Positions 1 to 5,795 of a stretch of 5,795 nucleotides of DNA are shown piece by piece. The position numbers and the translations under genes were made by a program. Under the pieces are notes generated by a model. It saw nothing but the letters and a program-made list of their open reading frames with translations. It had not been told where the DNA came from and searched no databases. How positions within the stretch are numbered: the first letter of the stretch is position 1; each line of letters opens with the position of its first letter. This DNA comes from Bacteroidota bacterium (GTDB lineage: Bacteria > Bacteroidota > Bacteroidia > UKL13-3), in NCBI GenBank assembly GCA_018883485.1, contig VEQB01000160.1, forward strand, positions 1 through 5,795, written 5' to 3'.

Positions 1-100
1 TGCATCTTTGCTTGATAAAACATCAATTCAAGACCTTCTTAAAAAACCTTATGATCAAGAAATCAAAGAACAATTATATAATCAACTGAAAATCTTTTAA
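1..100 (+). CDS. C-terminal end of an unidentified convergent gene (5' end outside window)
   Basis: The plus strand is open from the left edge (frame starting at base 2) through 33 codons to a TAA at 98-100. The translated tail is hydrophilic and looks like real protein: it runs ASLLDKTSIQDLLKKPYD and then a charged amphipathic helix ending in NQLKIF. Thirty-three stop-free codons in such AT-rich DNA is suggestive but not proof. The support is that the minus-strand operon ends exactly here, so this is the natural place for a convergent neighbour. The tail is too short to assign a family, and I give no function. Its stop codon overlaps the stop of the minus-strand gene, so no intergenic space separates the two. 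Confidence 0.6.
   Translation, partial: ASLLDKTSIQDLLKKPYDQEIKEQLYNQLKIF
97..100. other. Overlapping stop codons of convergent genes
   Basis: The bases TTAA at 97-100 contain TAA on the plus strand (98-100) and TAA on the minus strand (complement of 97-99). The two convergent genes therefore end inside each other. There is no room for a bidirectional terminator between them, and any terminator must lie inside the opposing coding sequence or outside the window. Confidence 0.6.
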
Positions 101-708
101 TTTAAACGGGACACTAGTGAATCTAATTCATTTGTTATTATTCTTCTTTCAAATTCTTCAATTTCCCAATTTATGTTCTGAGACCTTCTATTTAATGGTT
201 TAATAGCAATAAAAAATGGGGATTTAAAAACATCTTTATTCAAAATAATATTTTCGCCATTTTCTATCAACAAATATCTCTTCGGCAAAGTTCGACTAAT
301 TTTAATTACTCTGTTCTTTTCAAAATATACATTTAACTCTGATTTACTAAACCAAGTATATAAACACATATCTTTAAATAACTCAATGTTTCCGTAATTG
401 AATGTAATATAATGAAATGAGTTTTCAGATTGAGTTAGCTTCTTGTTAACATGTATCACATAAATCTTGTTAAATTCATGATAAACAGAAATTGTTAAGT
501 AATAAAATATTACATTAAAAATTAATGCTATTCTCTGATACCTATTCTTAGTTAATATTGTTACAAGCAATACAAAAAAACCAAATGAAAAAAAATATAT
601 TGGAATATATGTTGTTTTCTTTGAAAATACACTCATTAATACAAATAAAATACCTAGTGTAGAATTAAGGTATTTAAGAAACGTCCAAGTTTTAAAATAT
701 TCTTTCAT
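97..708 (-). CDS. Membrane protein with three N-terminal helices and a C-terminal soluble domain, unknown function
   Basis: I do not recognise a family. The 203-residue product has three hydrophobic segments (about residues 12-28, 33-53 and 59-77), each separated by a short turn with Lys/Arg. A soluble domain of about 125 residues follows. It alternates short beta-like stretches (HYITFNYGNIEL, LNVYFEKNRVIKISRT, KRYLLIENGENIILN) and ends in a charged helix (about 180-200). Several Bacteroidota membrane proteins have this layout of a helical hairpin plus a small beta-rich, PH-like domain (YcxB-like proteins are one example), but I see no diagnostic motif. The ATG overlaps the stop of the 629-residue gene by one base (TAATG), which suggests translational coupling and points to a partner role, such as membrane anchor or immunity protein for that gene. 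That role is inference. It is the last gene of the run. Confidence 0.85.
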   Translation of the reverse strand: MKEYFKTWTFLKYLNSTLGILFVLMSVFSKKTTYIPIYFFSFGFFVLLVTILTKNRYQRIALIFNVIFYYLTISVYHEFNKIYVIHVNKKLTQSENSFHYITFNYGNIELFKDMCLYTWFSKSELNVYFEKNRVIKISRTLPKRYLLIENGENIILNKDVFKSPFFIAIKPLNRRSQNINWEIEEFERRIITNELDSLVSRLN

Positions 709-2597
709 TAATATAACTGGTAAACATTTATGTTAGTATTTATTAAGTGGGTAAGAATATTATTGTTATCAATTTTATAACCAATAACTTCAACATCATA
801 AACATTATATAATACATTATTTATCAATTGCTGTTGTTTGTTAACAATTTTAACAAATTTGGGTAATTTTTGAATAAAATTGTTTGTATTATAAGCAATT
901 CCAATTATAGAAGACCACTCCATATTATTAAAATTTAAACCATTTAAATGGTTAATATCATTCCAAATACCATTGCTATAAATATTTATCAATCTATTAA
1001 AAAATTGATCTGTGCTTTCCTGTGCTTTCAATTCTCCAATTAAATCAATTGAAGTTTTAAATTTTGAATTTTCTGTGTATTTATATTCTAGAGGAAAGGC
1101 AAATAGGGTAACTGAATTTTCTTCTTTAGATATTCCAAAATTAAAGACCCCATCATAATTATTTATTACCTTTAAATCAAGGTACACACTTTCAAAATGA
1201 ACCTTTGTAGCAAATATTGAAGTGGTATAATTAAATTCCAATTCAAGAGGAAACAAGGCATCCAAATAATTTGTTCTCCTTATTTGTGTGGGTATTAGTG
1301 TTGGCAAAGTTTCTGTTGTATTCCTTTTGCAGTGCTTAATTTTAATAAAACTACAACATAAATTACCACTTATCCAAGGTACTGCTACTTTAAATACATC
1401 GGTATAATTTGTGCTTACCGCTGAGGGTAAAAACTTTTGTTTTAAATTATATGTTTCAGGAAATTTCCTACCAGCCTTATAAGCTCTGCTCAAATAAACC
1501 AATGGTGAAGGGTTATCTCCATTTCCGCAAGGTAATTGTAAGCTAATTTCATTATAATGATTATTTGTGCTGCTAAAGCCAGAACCATCAACAATTAAAA
1601 TTGGCCAACCATTGGTATAGTAATCAATATTGCTTGGCGCGCAGATGCCTAATCCTAGTTTTATGTTGGTAGTATTATTTGTAGCACTGCTGCCATAATT
1701 TTTAAAGTAATTCAACGAAAAATTGAATTCGTTCCTAATTTCAATATAGCATTTGTTTTTGTTTTTAAATTTGCTTAAAACAGCCGAGTACAAGGTATCT
1801 TCTTTTTTCTTTTCCTTATCACCATTATTAAATACAAGTAAGTTTTTGGTATAAAAACTACCCCAAAAAGCACAAGGGTCTAAATAATTTAAAATATCTT
1901 CTTTATCATGCCAATGTTCAAAAAAAACTGCTTGGGTAGGTGAGCTTGCTAATGTTGTAACCTCTATAATGTTTTCAGCTTTTCTGGCTATGCCTAATTG
2001 GGGTTCAAAACCTAAACTTTCGAACATAATTTCAAAACCAAAAGTTGCATTGGAATCAAAGTTAGCAAGGTGCCAACCAGCTTGTACTGTTGGTAATTGG
2101 TGGTCGGTATCTGGTTGGTAAAATAGATTGTCTAATAAATCTTCATTTCGGTAAGGTGCAATTGCAGTATTTTTACCTAAGCCTAATAATTGATAAGGTG
2201 GAGCTTGGTCGGATAGATTATTGAAGTTGTTATAATCTGTCCATAAACTATCGGTTAAATTGTTAGTATTTTTAGCTGCAATATTAGAATCCGAAACTAA
2301 ACTACTTTTTTTAACCCCTCTGTAAATAAAATACTTAATTTTAGGGAATTCAAAAGGTGGTTGTTCAAAAGGTTTAAGTATAATATTTACTAAGTCGCTT
2401 GTACCTGTTTGTTCTTGAACTAGTATCGTTCCTTTACATACCGCAATAACTTTGGCATCGGAGCTTACTTTGTGAGTGCAAGTAACCCGAAACCTATCCA
2501 TACCAACAGCTGCGCTTGTTGGTCCATAGGCCTCGCCATTGCTAATTGTACTTTGATCGTTCAGTTTATCTAATTCTGTGAAAAAGTAAAAAGCCAT
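708..2597 (-). CDS. Large orphan protein (629 aa), unknown function
   Basis: I cannot assign this protein to a named family. It begins MAFYFFTELDKL and has no signal peptide, lipobox or membrane helix, so it looks cytosolic or carried by another machine. Residues about 36-100 form a compact beta-rich N-terminal region: FRVTCTHKVSSDAKVIAVCKG, then a stretch ending LVNIILKPFEQPPF, then KYFIYRGVKKSSL. The middle has aromatic/His-rich stretches (AGWHLANF near 173-180; FFEHWHDKEDILNYLDP near 225-241) and a Lys-rich patch (KEKKKED, 261-267). The rest is rich in Asn, Tyr and Phe. There are nine or so Cys, including a CC pair near 414-415, which is more than usual for an exported protein of this phylum. 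The start is the first ATG after the preceding small gene, 33 nt away. Its stop overlaps the start of the 203-residue membrane protein. Its place downstream of lysis-type genes makes a toxin, cargo or tail-associated role possible, but nothing in the sequence shows one. Confidence 0.9.
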   Translation of the reverse strand: MAFYFFTELDKLNDQSTISNGEAYGPTSAAVGMDRFRVTCTHKVSSDAKVIAVCKGTILVQEQTGTSDLVNIILKPFEQPPFEFPKIKYFIYRGVKKSSLVSDSNIAAKNTNNLTDSLWTDYNNFNNLSDQAPPYQLLGLGKNTAIAPYRNEDLLDNLFYQPDTDHQLPTVQAGWHLANFDSNATFGFEIMFESLGFEPQLGIARKAENIIEVTTLASSPTQAVFFEHWHDKEDILNYLDPCAFWGSFYTKNLLVFNNGDKEKKKEDTLYSAVLSKFKNKNKCYIEIRNEFNFSLNYFKNYGSSATNNTTNIKLGLGICAPSNIDYYTNGWPILIVDGSGFSSTNNHYNEISLQLPCGNGDNPSPLVYLSRAYKAGRKFPETYNLKQKFLPSAVSTNYTDVFKVAVPWISGNLCCSFIKIKHCKRNTTETLPTLIPTQIRRTNYLDALFPLELEFNYTTSIFATKVHFESVYLDLKVINNYDGVFNFGISKEENSVTLFAFPLEYKYTENSKFKTSIDLIGELKAQESTDQFFNRLINIYSNGIWNDINHLNGLNFNNMEWSSIIGIAYNTNNFIQKLPKFVKIVNKQQQLINNVLYNVYDVEVIGYKIDNNNILTHLINTNINVYQLY

Positions 2598-2630
2598 GTT
2601 GGGTTGTTTATGTATCAGTTATTAAGCAGT

Positions 2631-2888
2631 CTAAGTTGAAAAAATATTACAGCTCGAAAATTCCATTAAATCTTTGCTCGGTTTTATAATAAAATTATTA
2701 AAATAAATTAAAACAGTTTGCCTTAAACAAATTAATAAACGATCTAAAAGAGAAATTAATTTGGATGGTCCCTTGAGATGAAATCTTGATGTAAAATCAA
2801 ACTTGTATACCAACTCTTCGCAGGTAATTGCAGAAATTCCAGTATTAATTTGCGCGGGATTCTGAGATTTTGAGATAAAGATGTTCAT
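2631..2888 (-). CDS. Small hypothetical protein (85 aa), possibly genuine
   Basis: This ORF fills almost all of the 312-base gap between its neighbours. It lies on the operon strand, starts 21 nt after the preceding stop and ends (TAG) 33 nt before the next start. In DNA this AT-rich, 85 codons without a stop is unlikely by chance, and about a quarter of its third positions are G or C, similar to what AT-rich coding would give. The product has a hydrophilic N-terminal half (TCEELVYKFDF near 22-32) and a Leu/Ile-rich stretch (about 44-68) that is interrupted by Arg and so is more likely an amphipathic helix than a clean membrane span. It has three Cys. No family is recognised and no clear ribosome binding site is seen. 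It could also be a decayed gene remnant. Confidence 0.45.
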   Translation of the reverse strand: MNIFISKSQNPAQINTGISAITCEELVYKFDFTSRFHLKGPSKLISLLDRLLICLRQTVLIYFNNFIIKPSKDLMEFSSCNIFST

Positions 2889-2909
2889 GTTTAATAATTT
2901 GCTAATTGC

Positions 2910-3464
2910 CTATTTCGAAATTGCCACCCCTGTTAAAAGTCCTATTAATATGCCTCCTACTCCTCCCCAAACTACGGCCTCCCAATTTCGCTTTTTGGGC
3001 TTAATTTTATGGAGCTCAATACATGTTCCAAGTTGACTACTGTAACTGTCTGCCAACAGAATTGCTTCCTCATAGGACTTCCTATAAACCTCAACTCTTT
3101 GATTTGTTTGTTCTATAATACCTTTCAATTGAAATTGAATCAGTGTGTCAATTTTTGAATTCATTCTTAGGTTACCAATAATGCTATCTGCTGTATTTAA
3201 TGAATGATGCGAATTCATCGCATTTATTTTGAAAAAATTAAAATCCTTTTCTGTTAACACATAATAGGGAGTTTGAAGTTTAGACAAGGTGCTTAAGGAT
3301 TCTTTTGATAGATTATTGGTCACAACTTTGTATCTAAAATTTATTGGTTCGCCTCTAAGCATTGTTGTAAATAAAGTATCTTTAACCTGAGCCATTAATA
3401 AAAACGGCGCAAAAGCTATCAGTGCAATTGCAAAAAATAAACTATTGCGTTTCATATTTTCCAT
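2910..3464 (-). CDS. Exported protein with glycine-rich C-terminal membrane segment (spanin-partner-like)
   Basis: The 184-residue product has a Sec signal peptide: a basic start (MKR at 4-6), a hydrophobic core from about 8 to 24, and a likely cleavage at LLMA|Q (after residue 25), a common Bacteroidota pattern. There is no lipobox Cys. The mature part is mostly helical and polar (about 50-150, with a single Cys at 148). A basic stretch KIKPKKR (153-159) then precedes a glycine-zipper-like hydrophobic segment, GGVGGILIGLLTGVAI (167-182), at the extreme C-terminus. The gene starts inside the end of the preceding coiled-coil gene in another frame (23-nt overlap from Met1). Met4 is also a plausible start, because a GAGAGA tract lies 9 nt upstream of it. 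A signal peptide plus a C-terminal helix next to an Rz-like gene suggests an envelope-spanning protein of the lysis module. I infer this from topology and position, not from homology. Confidence 0.85.
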   Translation of the reverse strand: MENMKRNSLFFAIALIAFAPFLLMAQVKDTLFTTMLRGEPINFRYKVVTNNLSKESLSTLSKLQTPYYVLTEKDFNFFKINAMNSHHSLNTADSIIGNLRMNSKIDTLIQFQLKGIIEQTNQRVEVYRKSYEEAILLADSYSSQLGTCIELHKIKPKKRNWEAVVWGGVGGILIGLLTGVAISK

Positions 3465-3786
3465 TCTCTCTTATTATTTCATTTATTAAACTATCCAAAT
3501 TTTGTTGTTGCCTTTCAACGGTAGCATGTATGTCCTTTTTTTGATTTGCCAATAAATCAATTTGATTATATGAAATTTTGATTTGTTCTAAAATGGCCTT
3601 ATCTTTTTCAAATGTTCTTGAAACAAGATCTTTTAATGCCTTGTCCAAGGAGTCTTTATTACTCTGTAATCTGTCAACTTGAAGTTTCATACTTCTATCA
3701 GCGCTAACTTCTCTTGTTATGTAAATTGTGCCAACGATTAATGCAATTATTAGTGCAATAGTTGAAATTGAGTTTTGATTATTCAT
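3442..3786 (-). CDS. Small membrane-anchored coiled-coil protein (inner-membrane spanin-like, Rz-type)
   Basis: The 114-residue product has one N-terminal hydrophobic helix (about 7-24, ISTIALIIALIVGTIYI) followed by Arg25. The rest, about 33-109, is highly charged with heptad-like Leu/Ile spacing (LQVDRLQSNKDSLDKALKDL and onward) and is predicted to be one long coiled coil. This is the architecture of Rz-type inner-membrane spanins, which sit in the inner membrane with a periplasmic coiled coil and help disrupt the outer membrane in Gram-negative phage lysis. The position fits as well: it starts 2 nt after the amidase gene, and its 3' end overlaps the start of an exported protein in a different reading frame, as in Rz/Rz1 pairs. 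The sequence is too low in information for a homology call, and other single-helix coiled-coil proteins (septum or tail-assembly factors) remain possible. Confidence 0.85.
   Translation of the reverse strand: MNNQNSISTIALIIALIVGTIYITREVSADRSMKLQVDRLQSNKDSLDKALKDLVSRTFEKDKAILEQIKISYNQIDLLANQKKDIHATVERQQQNLDSLINEIIRENGKYETQ
3465..3471 (-). promoter_or_regulatory. Candidate ribosome binding site (GAGAGA tract)
   Basis: On the minus strand AGAGAGA directly abuts the first ATG (3464) of the exported-protein gene and lies 9 nt upstream of the second in-frame ATG (3455). Spacing favours initiation at Met4, which would also give a more typical signal-peptide start (MKRNSLFF). Shine-Dalgarno use in this group is weak, so this is only suggestive. 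Confidence 0.3.
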
Positions 3787-3788
3787 CT

Positions 3789-4556
3789 TTATACTAAATA
3801 TTTACTATATACCCATTGATTTTCTCCAATTTGAGACCAACCATTCTCTTCTCTAATTATAGTTACCGATTCGCCATCATTCAATGACCCAACAACATCT
3901 CCAAATTTAGACGGTGAATTACGAATTCTTAAATTTGTATCTACATCTACAATTTTGTTTACTTTGAGGTTCATCAAAATATTCGTTCCCGCCACAACTT
4001 CATTCTTAAACCGTAGCCATTCCGTTTCATTTGGTGGACACATCATTTTAGGACAATCTTTGCCGGTAATATCATAATGTCTCAAAATGTTATCCAATGG
4101 AATATTGTATTTAAACATTAATAGCCTTGTTAATTCTATGGTGTTATATAATACTTTTTGCCAATCTGCATCGCTATTTACGCACATTTCAATTCCTATG
4201 GTGTAATTATTAGGAGTATCTTCGGCTGTTTTTTGAATTTCTGGGTTCGTACCCATTAATCTATGAGCTTCTGGCTTAAATTTCGTCCAAACAGCTCCAA
4301 CATGGTAACCAACTTCATCATCAGGTAAACATTGAATAATTCGTAAATCATCTACATTGTAATGTGCTGATGCAGGTGGTATTAATTTACCATTTTTATC
4401 CTTGTGGTCATTTTGGAAATAATTTCTATTTGCAATTGCATTAGCACCTTTATTTGTATTGGCTGTCCAGTGTATAATGATTGCCTTAATTTGTTTTAAT
4501 TTCTTAAATGGCCTTTTGCGCTTATTTGTAATAAGCATTGGTGTAATATTTATCAT
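3789..4556 (-). CDS. N-acetylmuramoyl-L-alanine amidase (Amidase_2/PGRP fold) with C-terminal SH3b domain
   Basis: This enzyme should cleave the bond between N-acetylmuramic acid and the L-alanine of the peptide stem in peptidoglycan. The catalytic domain spans about residues 20-190. Zinc ligands fit the family: His29 (in IIIHWTAN), His160 (in LRHYDITGKDCP) and Cys168. Lys166 sits two residues before Cys168, like Lys128/Cys130 of T7 lysozyme. Glu123 in IGIEM matches the position of the AmpD catalytic Glu. SAHY (63-66) and VGYHVG (82-87) are further family landmarks. Residues about 197-255 form a bacterial SH3 (SH3b) domain (LRIRNSPS, GWSQIG, WVYSKYL), a likely cell-wall-binding module. No signal peptide is present, so export must depend on a holin-like protein, a tail or injection apparatus, or cell lysis. 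The 255 residues suit a phage-type endolysin. It lies 10 nt after the holin-like gene and 2 nt before the Rz-like gene, as an endolysin would. Confidence 0.93.
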   Translation of the reverse strand: MINITPMLITNKRKRPFKKLKQIKAIIIHWTANTNKGANAIANRNYFQNDHKDKNGKLIPPASAHYNVDDLRIIQCLPDDEVGYHVGAVWTKFKPEAHRLMGTNPEIQKTAEDTPNNYTIGIEMCVNSDADWQKVLYNTIELTRLLMFKYNIPLDNILRHYDITGKDCPKMMCPPNETEWLRFKNEVVAGTNILMNLKVNKIVDVDTNLRIRNSPSKFGDVVGSLNDGESVTIIREENGWSQIGENQWVYSKYLV

Positions 4557-4566
4557 AACATTAAAA

Positions 4567-5082
4567 TTAAATACTTACATCTTCATCATCATCTCTATCC
4601 TCTGGTTTTATTGAATAAGCCAATAATTGACCACTATCAATATTTTCGCCATTTTTAATTTGTTGGTTGACCATATCCTGATTTTCAAATAAACCCTTTT
4701 TCATCTTTTTTGCATATAACAAGGTATCTAATAAATCATGGAAAAATTTACTGCCTTGGCTTAGAAATATGCCACTTATTAAGCAACCAAGAATTGCCTT
4801 AATAGTTACTCCTTCTGGGTCATCACTCCAATACATCATATCTTTTCCACTTAATAATTTAAAGAAATTAGCATTACTTAAGACAGCCACTATGATTCCA
4901 ATGATTATTGAGTTTCGCTGAATTTTTTTCTCTCGCATTTTCTCTTCCTCCTCATTATAAGTTTTACCATAAAGAGAGGGAAAATAAAGTTTTACGAATC
5001 CATTTATTTTTTCTACAATCAGGCTTAATATCAATAAGACTAATGTTATTTTAATTGCTAATTCCATTCCTGATACTTCCAT
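4567..5082 (-). CDS. Three-helix membrane protein, holin-like
   Basis: The 171-residue product has three hydrophobic segments (about 8-24, 58-74 and 93-109). The first two are separated by a strongly charged loop (NEEEEKMREKK, 43-53). After the third helix comes GSKFFHDLLDTLLYAKK (110-126), an amphipathic stretch. It resembles the GAPFWFDLL-type motif I recall in small multi-helix membrane proteins of phage-like regions; this is recollection, not a search. The C-terminus is polar and ends in an acidic tail (EDRDDDED, 161-168). Position directly before an amidase without a signal peptide, with a 10-nt gap, suggests a holin or anchor that lets the amidase reach the wall. At 171 residues it is long for a classical holin. 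Met6 is an alternative start. The gene follows the PKD-like gene by 5 nt. Confidence 0.85.
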   Translation of the reverse strand: MEVSGMELAIKITLVLLILSLIVEKINGFVKLYFPSLYGKTYNEEEEKMREKKIQRNSIIIGIIVAVLSNANFFKLLSGKDMMYWSDDPEGVTIKAILGCLISGIFLSQGSKFFHDLLDTLLYAKKMKKGLFENQDMVNQQIKNGENIDSGQLLAYSIKPEDRDDDEDVSI

Positions 5083-5087
5083 TGATT

Positions 5088-5795
5088 TTATAAAATTATA
5101 ATTTCATAGATAATTGAAAATGTTGTGCCTAATGAAGTGTTAATAGTTAACGTTAAATTTGATGAGCCTTGCTGATTCCAATTTACAAGAACTTGTTCCG
5201 TATTATTTAGTCCTATAATTGAGCCAAATGCAGGGTCGACTTCCCATAAGTAGGTAAATCCTCCAAAATTTAAAACTTGATAGATTTCTTGAAGGGAAAC
5301 ATTGGTACTTAGGTTGCCTGTAAATTGAATATCATAAACTGTAATTTGGAATATTGCCATTTGTCCGCAACCACCATTGCTTTCTGTAACCCTAAGCTCC
5401 TTATTTCCATCGGTAGAATATGTTACTAATGTTTCATTACATCCTTGCGATTCAAATATTGTATCCTCATCAGATTCCCAGAAGTAATAATTCCCAGTGG
5501 TGTTTGATGTTTGATACATTGCAGGTGTATTAACTAATACTTCTTGTTCACCGCTAACAGATGGAGAAGGTGTATCCTTTATCAAAATAGTTAGTTCTGT
5601 TGAAATTGAAATTCCAGAATCTATATCGGTCTCAGTAAGCGATACAGTTTTATCACCAATAGAATTCCAACTTAAAGCTACCTCCTCAACATTATTATTG
5701 GCAAATGAATTTCCATCTTTTAACCATACCAAGGTATTACTTGCTTTTGACTTGAAGGACTTATAAGTCTTGCTTTGATTTAAACAGTTTACTTT
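5088..5795 (-). CDS. C-terminal part of a PKD/Ig-like repeat protein (5' end outside window)
   Basis: The frame is open to the right edge, giving 235 residues. A TTG at 5732-5730 could be read as a start, but the 21 codons upstream of it are in frame, stop-free and match the repeat pattern (VNCLNQSKTYKSF), so the gene is truncated by the window edge. Three degenerate PKD/Ig-like repeats follow one another, numbered here from the edge: about 1-70, 77-154 and 155-235. Each has a conserved Tyr, a core Trp (LVWLKDG, YYFWES, TYLWEV) and a closing strand (KTVSLTETD, KELRVTESNGGC, SNLTLTINTS). Such repeats are typical of Bacteroidota surface and adhesion proteins and of some phage or tail fibres. 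The C-terminus ends in a plain beta strand (IIYEIIIL) with no recognisable type IX secretion C-terminal domain and no membrane anchor. The likely role is binding or structure, and the partner is unknown. Confidence 0.88.
   Translation of the reverse strand, partial: KVNCLNQSKTYKSFKSKASNTLVWLKDGNSFANNNVEEVALSWNSIGDKTVSLTETDIDSGISISTELTILIKDTPSPSVSGEQEVLVNTPAMYQTSNTTGNYYFWESDEDTIFESQGCNETLVTYSTDGNKELRVTESNGGCGQMAIFQITVYDIQFTGNLSTNVSLQEIYQVLNFGGFTYLWEVDPAFGSIIGLNNTEQVLVNWNQQGSSNLTLTINTSLGTTFSIIYEIIIL

Noticed and set aside
708..2597. M23-type peptidase domain in the N-terminus of the 629-residue protein
   Set aside because: Only a loose strand pattern is similar. No HxH or HxxxD zinc motif is present in the expected positions.
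2687..2700. Short inverted repeat TAATAA/TTATTA in the gap region, as a terminator or operator
   Set aside because: The stem is only six A/T pairs with a two-base loop, lies inside the 85-residue ORF, and is expected by chance in such AT-rich DNA.
2598..2909. Promoter or non-coding RNA in the gap between the exported protein and the 629-residue gene
   Set aside because: I found no Bacteroidota-type promoter (TTG and TAnnTTTG elements) on the minus strand and no stable fold. A small ORF explains the gap better.
4578..4600. GAT/GAA trinucleotide run near the end of the holin-like gene as a tandem repeat
   Set aside because: It is only a few codons long and simply encodes the acidic tail DDDED. 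There is no sign of slippage or of a longer repeat.
5730..5732. TTG as the start of the PKD-like gene
   Set aside because: The frame is open upstream to the window edge, and the upstream residues (VNCLNQSKTYKSF) continue the repeat pattern, so the true start is outside the window.

Overview
The window is AT-rich and almost entirely coding. It holds one tightly packed minus-strand gene run of eight genes, read from the right edge towards the left, and the last codons of a convergent plus-strand gene at the left edge. I infer a Bacteroidota host (Flavobacteriia/Cytophagia/Chitinophagia-like). The reasons are PKD/Ig-like repeats of the type common in that phylum, a signal peptide ending in LLMAQ, low GC, and starts that mostly lack a strong Shine-Dalgarno sequence. 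This is inference from style, not an identification.

Layout in the direction of transcription: (1) the C-terminal 235 residues of a protein built from degenerate PKD/Ig-like repeats (5795-5088, 5' end outside the window); (2) a three-helix, holin-like membrane protein (5082-4567); (3) a peptidoglycan amidase of the T7-lysozyme/AmpD (Amidase_2) fold with a C-terminal SH3b domain (4556-3789); (4) a small protein with one N-terminal membrane helix and a coiled coil, like an inner-membrane spanin (3786-3442); (5) a protein with a signal peptide and a glycine-rich C-terminal membrane segment, whose start overlaps the previous gene (3464-2910); (6) a small 85-residue ORF (2888-2631); (7) a 629-residue protein of no family I recognise (2597-708); (8) a 203-residue protein with three N-terminal helices, joined to the previous gene by TAATG (708-97). 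A plus-strand gene ends at 100, and its stop codon overlaps the stop of gene 8.

Genes 2 to 5 have the order and shapes of a phage lysis cassette: holin-like, endolysin without signal peptide, Rz-like protein, overlapping exported partner. No capsid, tail, integrase or terminase gene is visible, so the window cannot say whether this is a prophage edge, the accessory end of a tailocin or extracellular contractile injection system (eCIS), or a stand-alone envelope-remodelling or antagonism module. The two orphan proteins downstream (629 and 203 residues) are the likeliest place for undescribed biology. Intergenic gaps are 5, 10, 2, -23, 21, 33 and -1 nt, so co-transcription is likely. The promoter must lie beyond the right edge. 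I see no tRNA, rRNA, CRISPR array, insertion sequence or convincing terminator.
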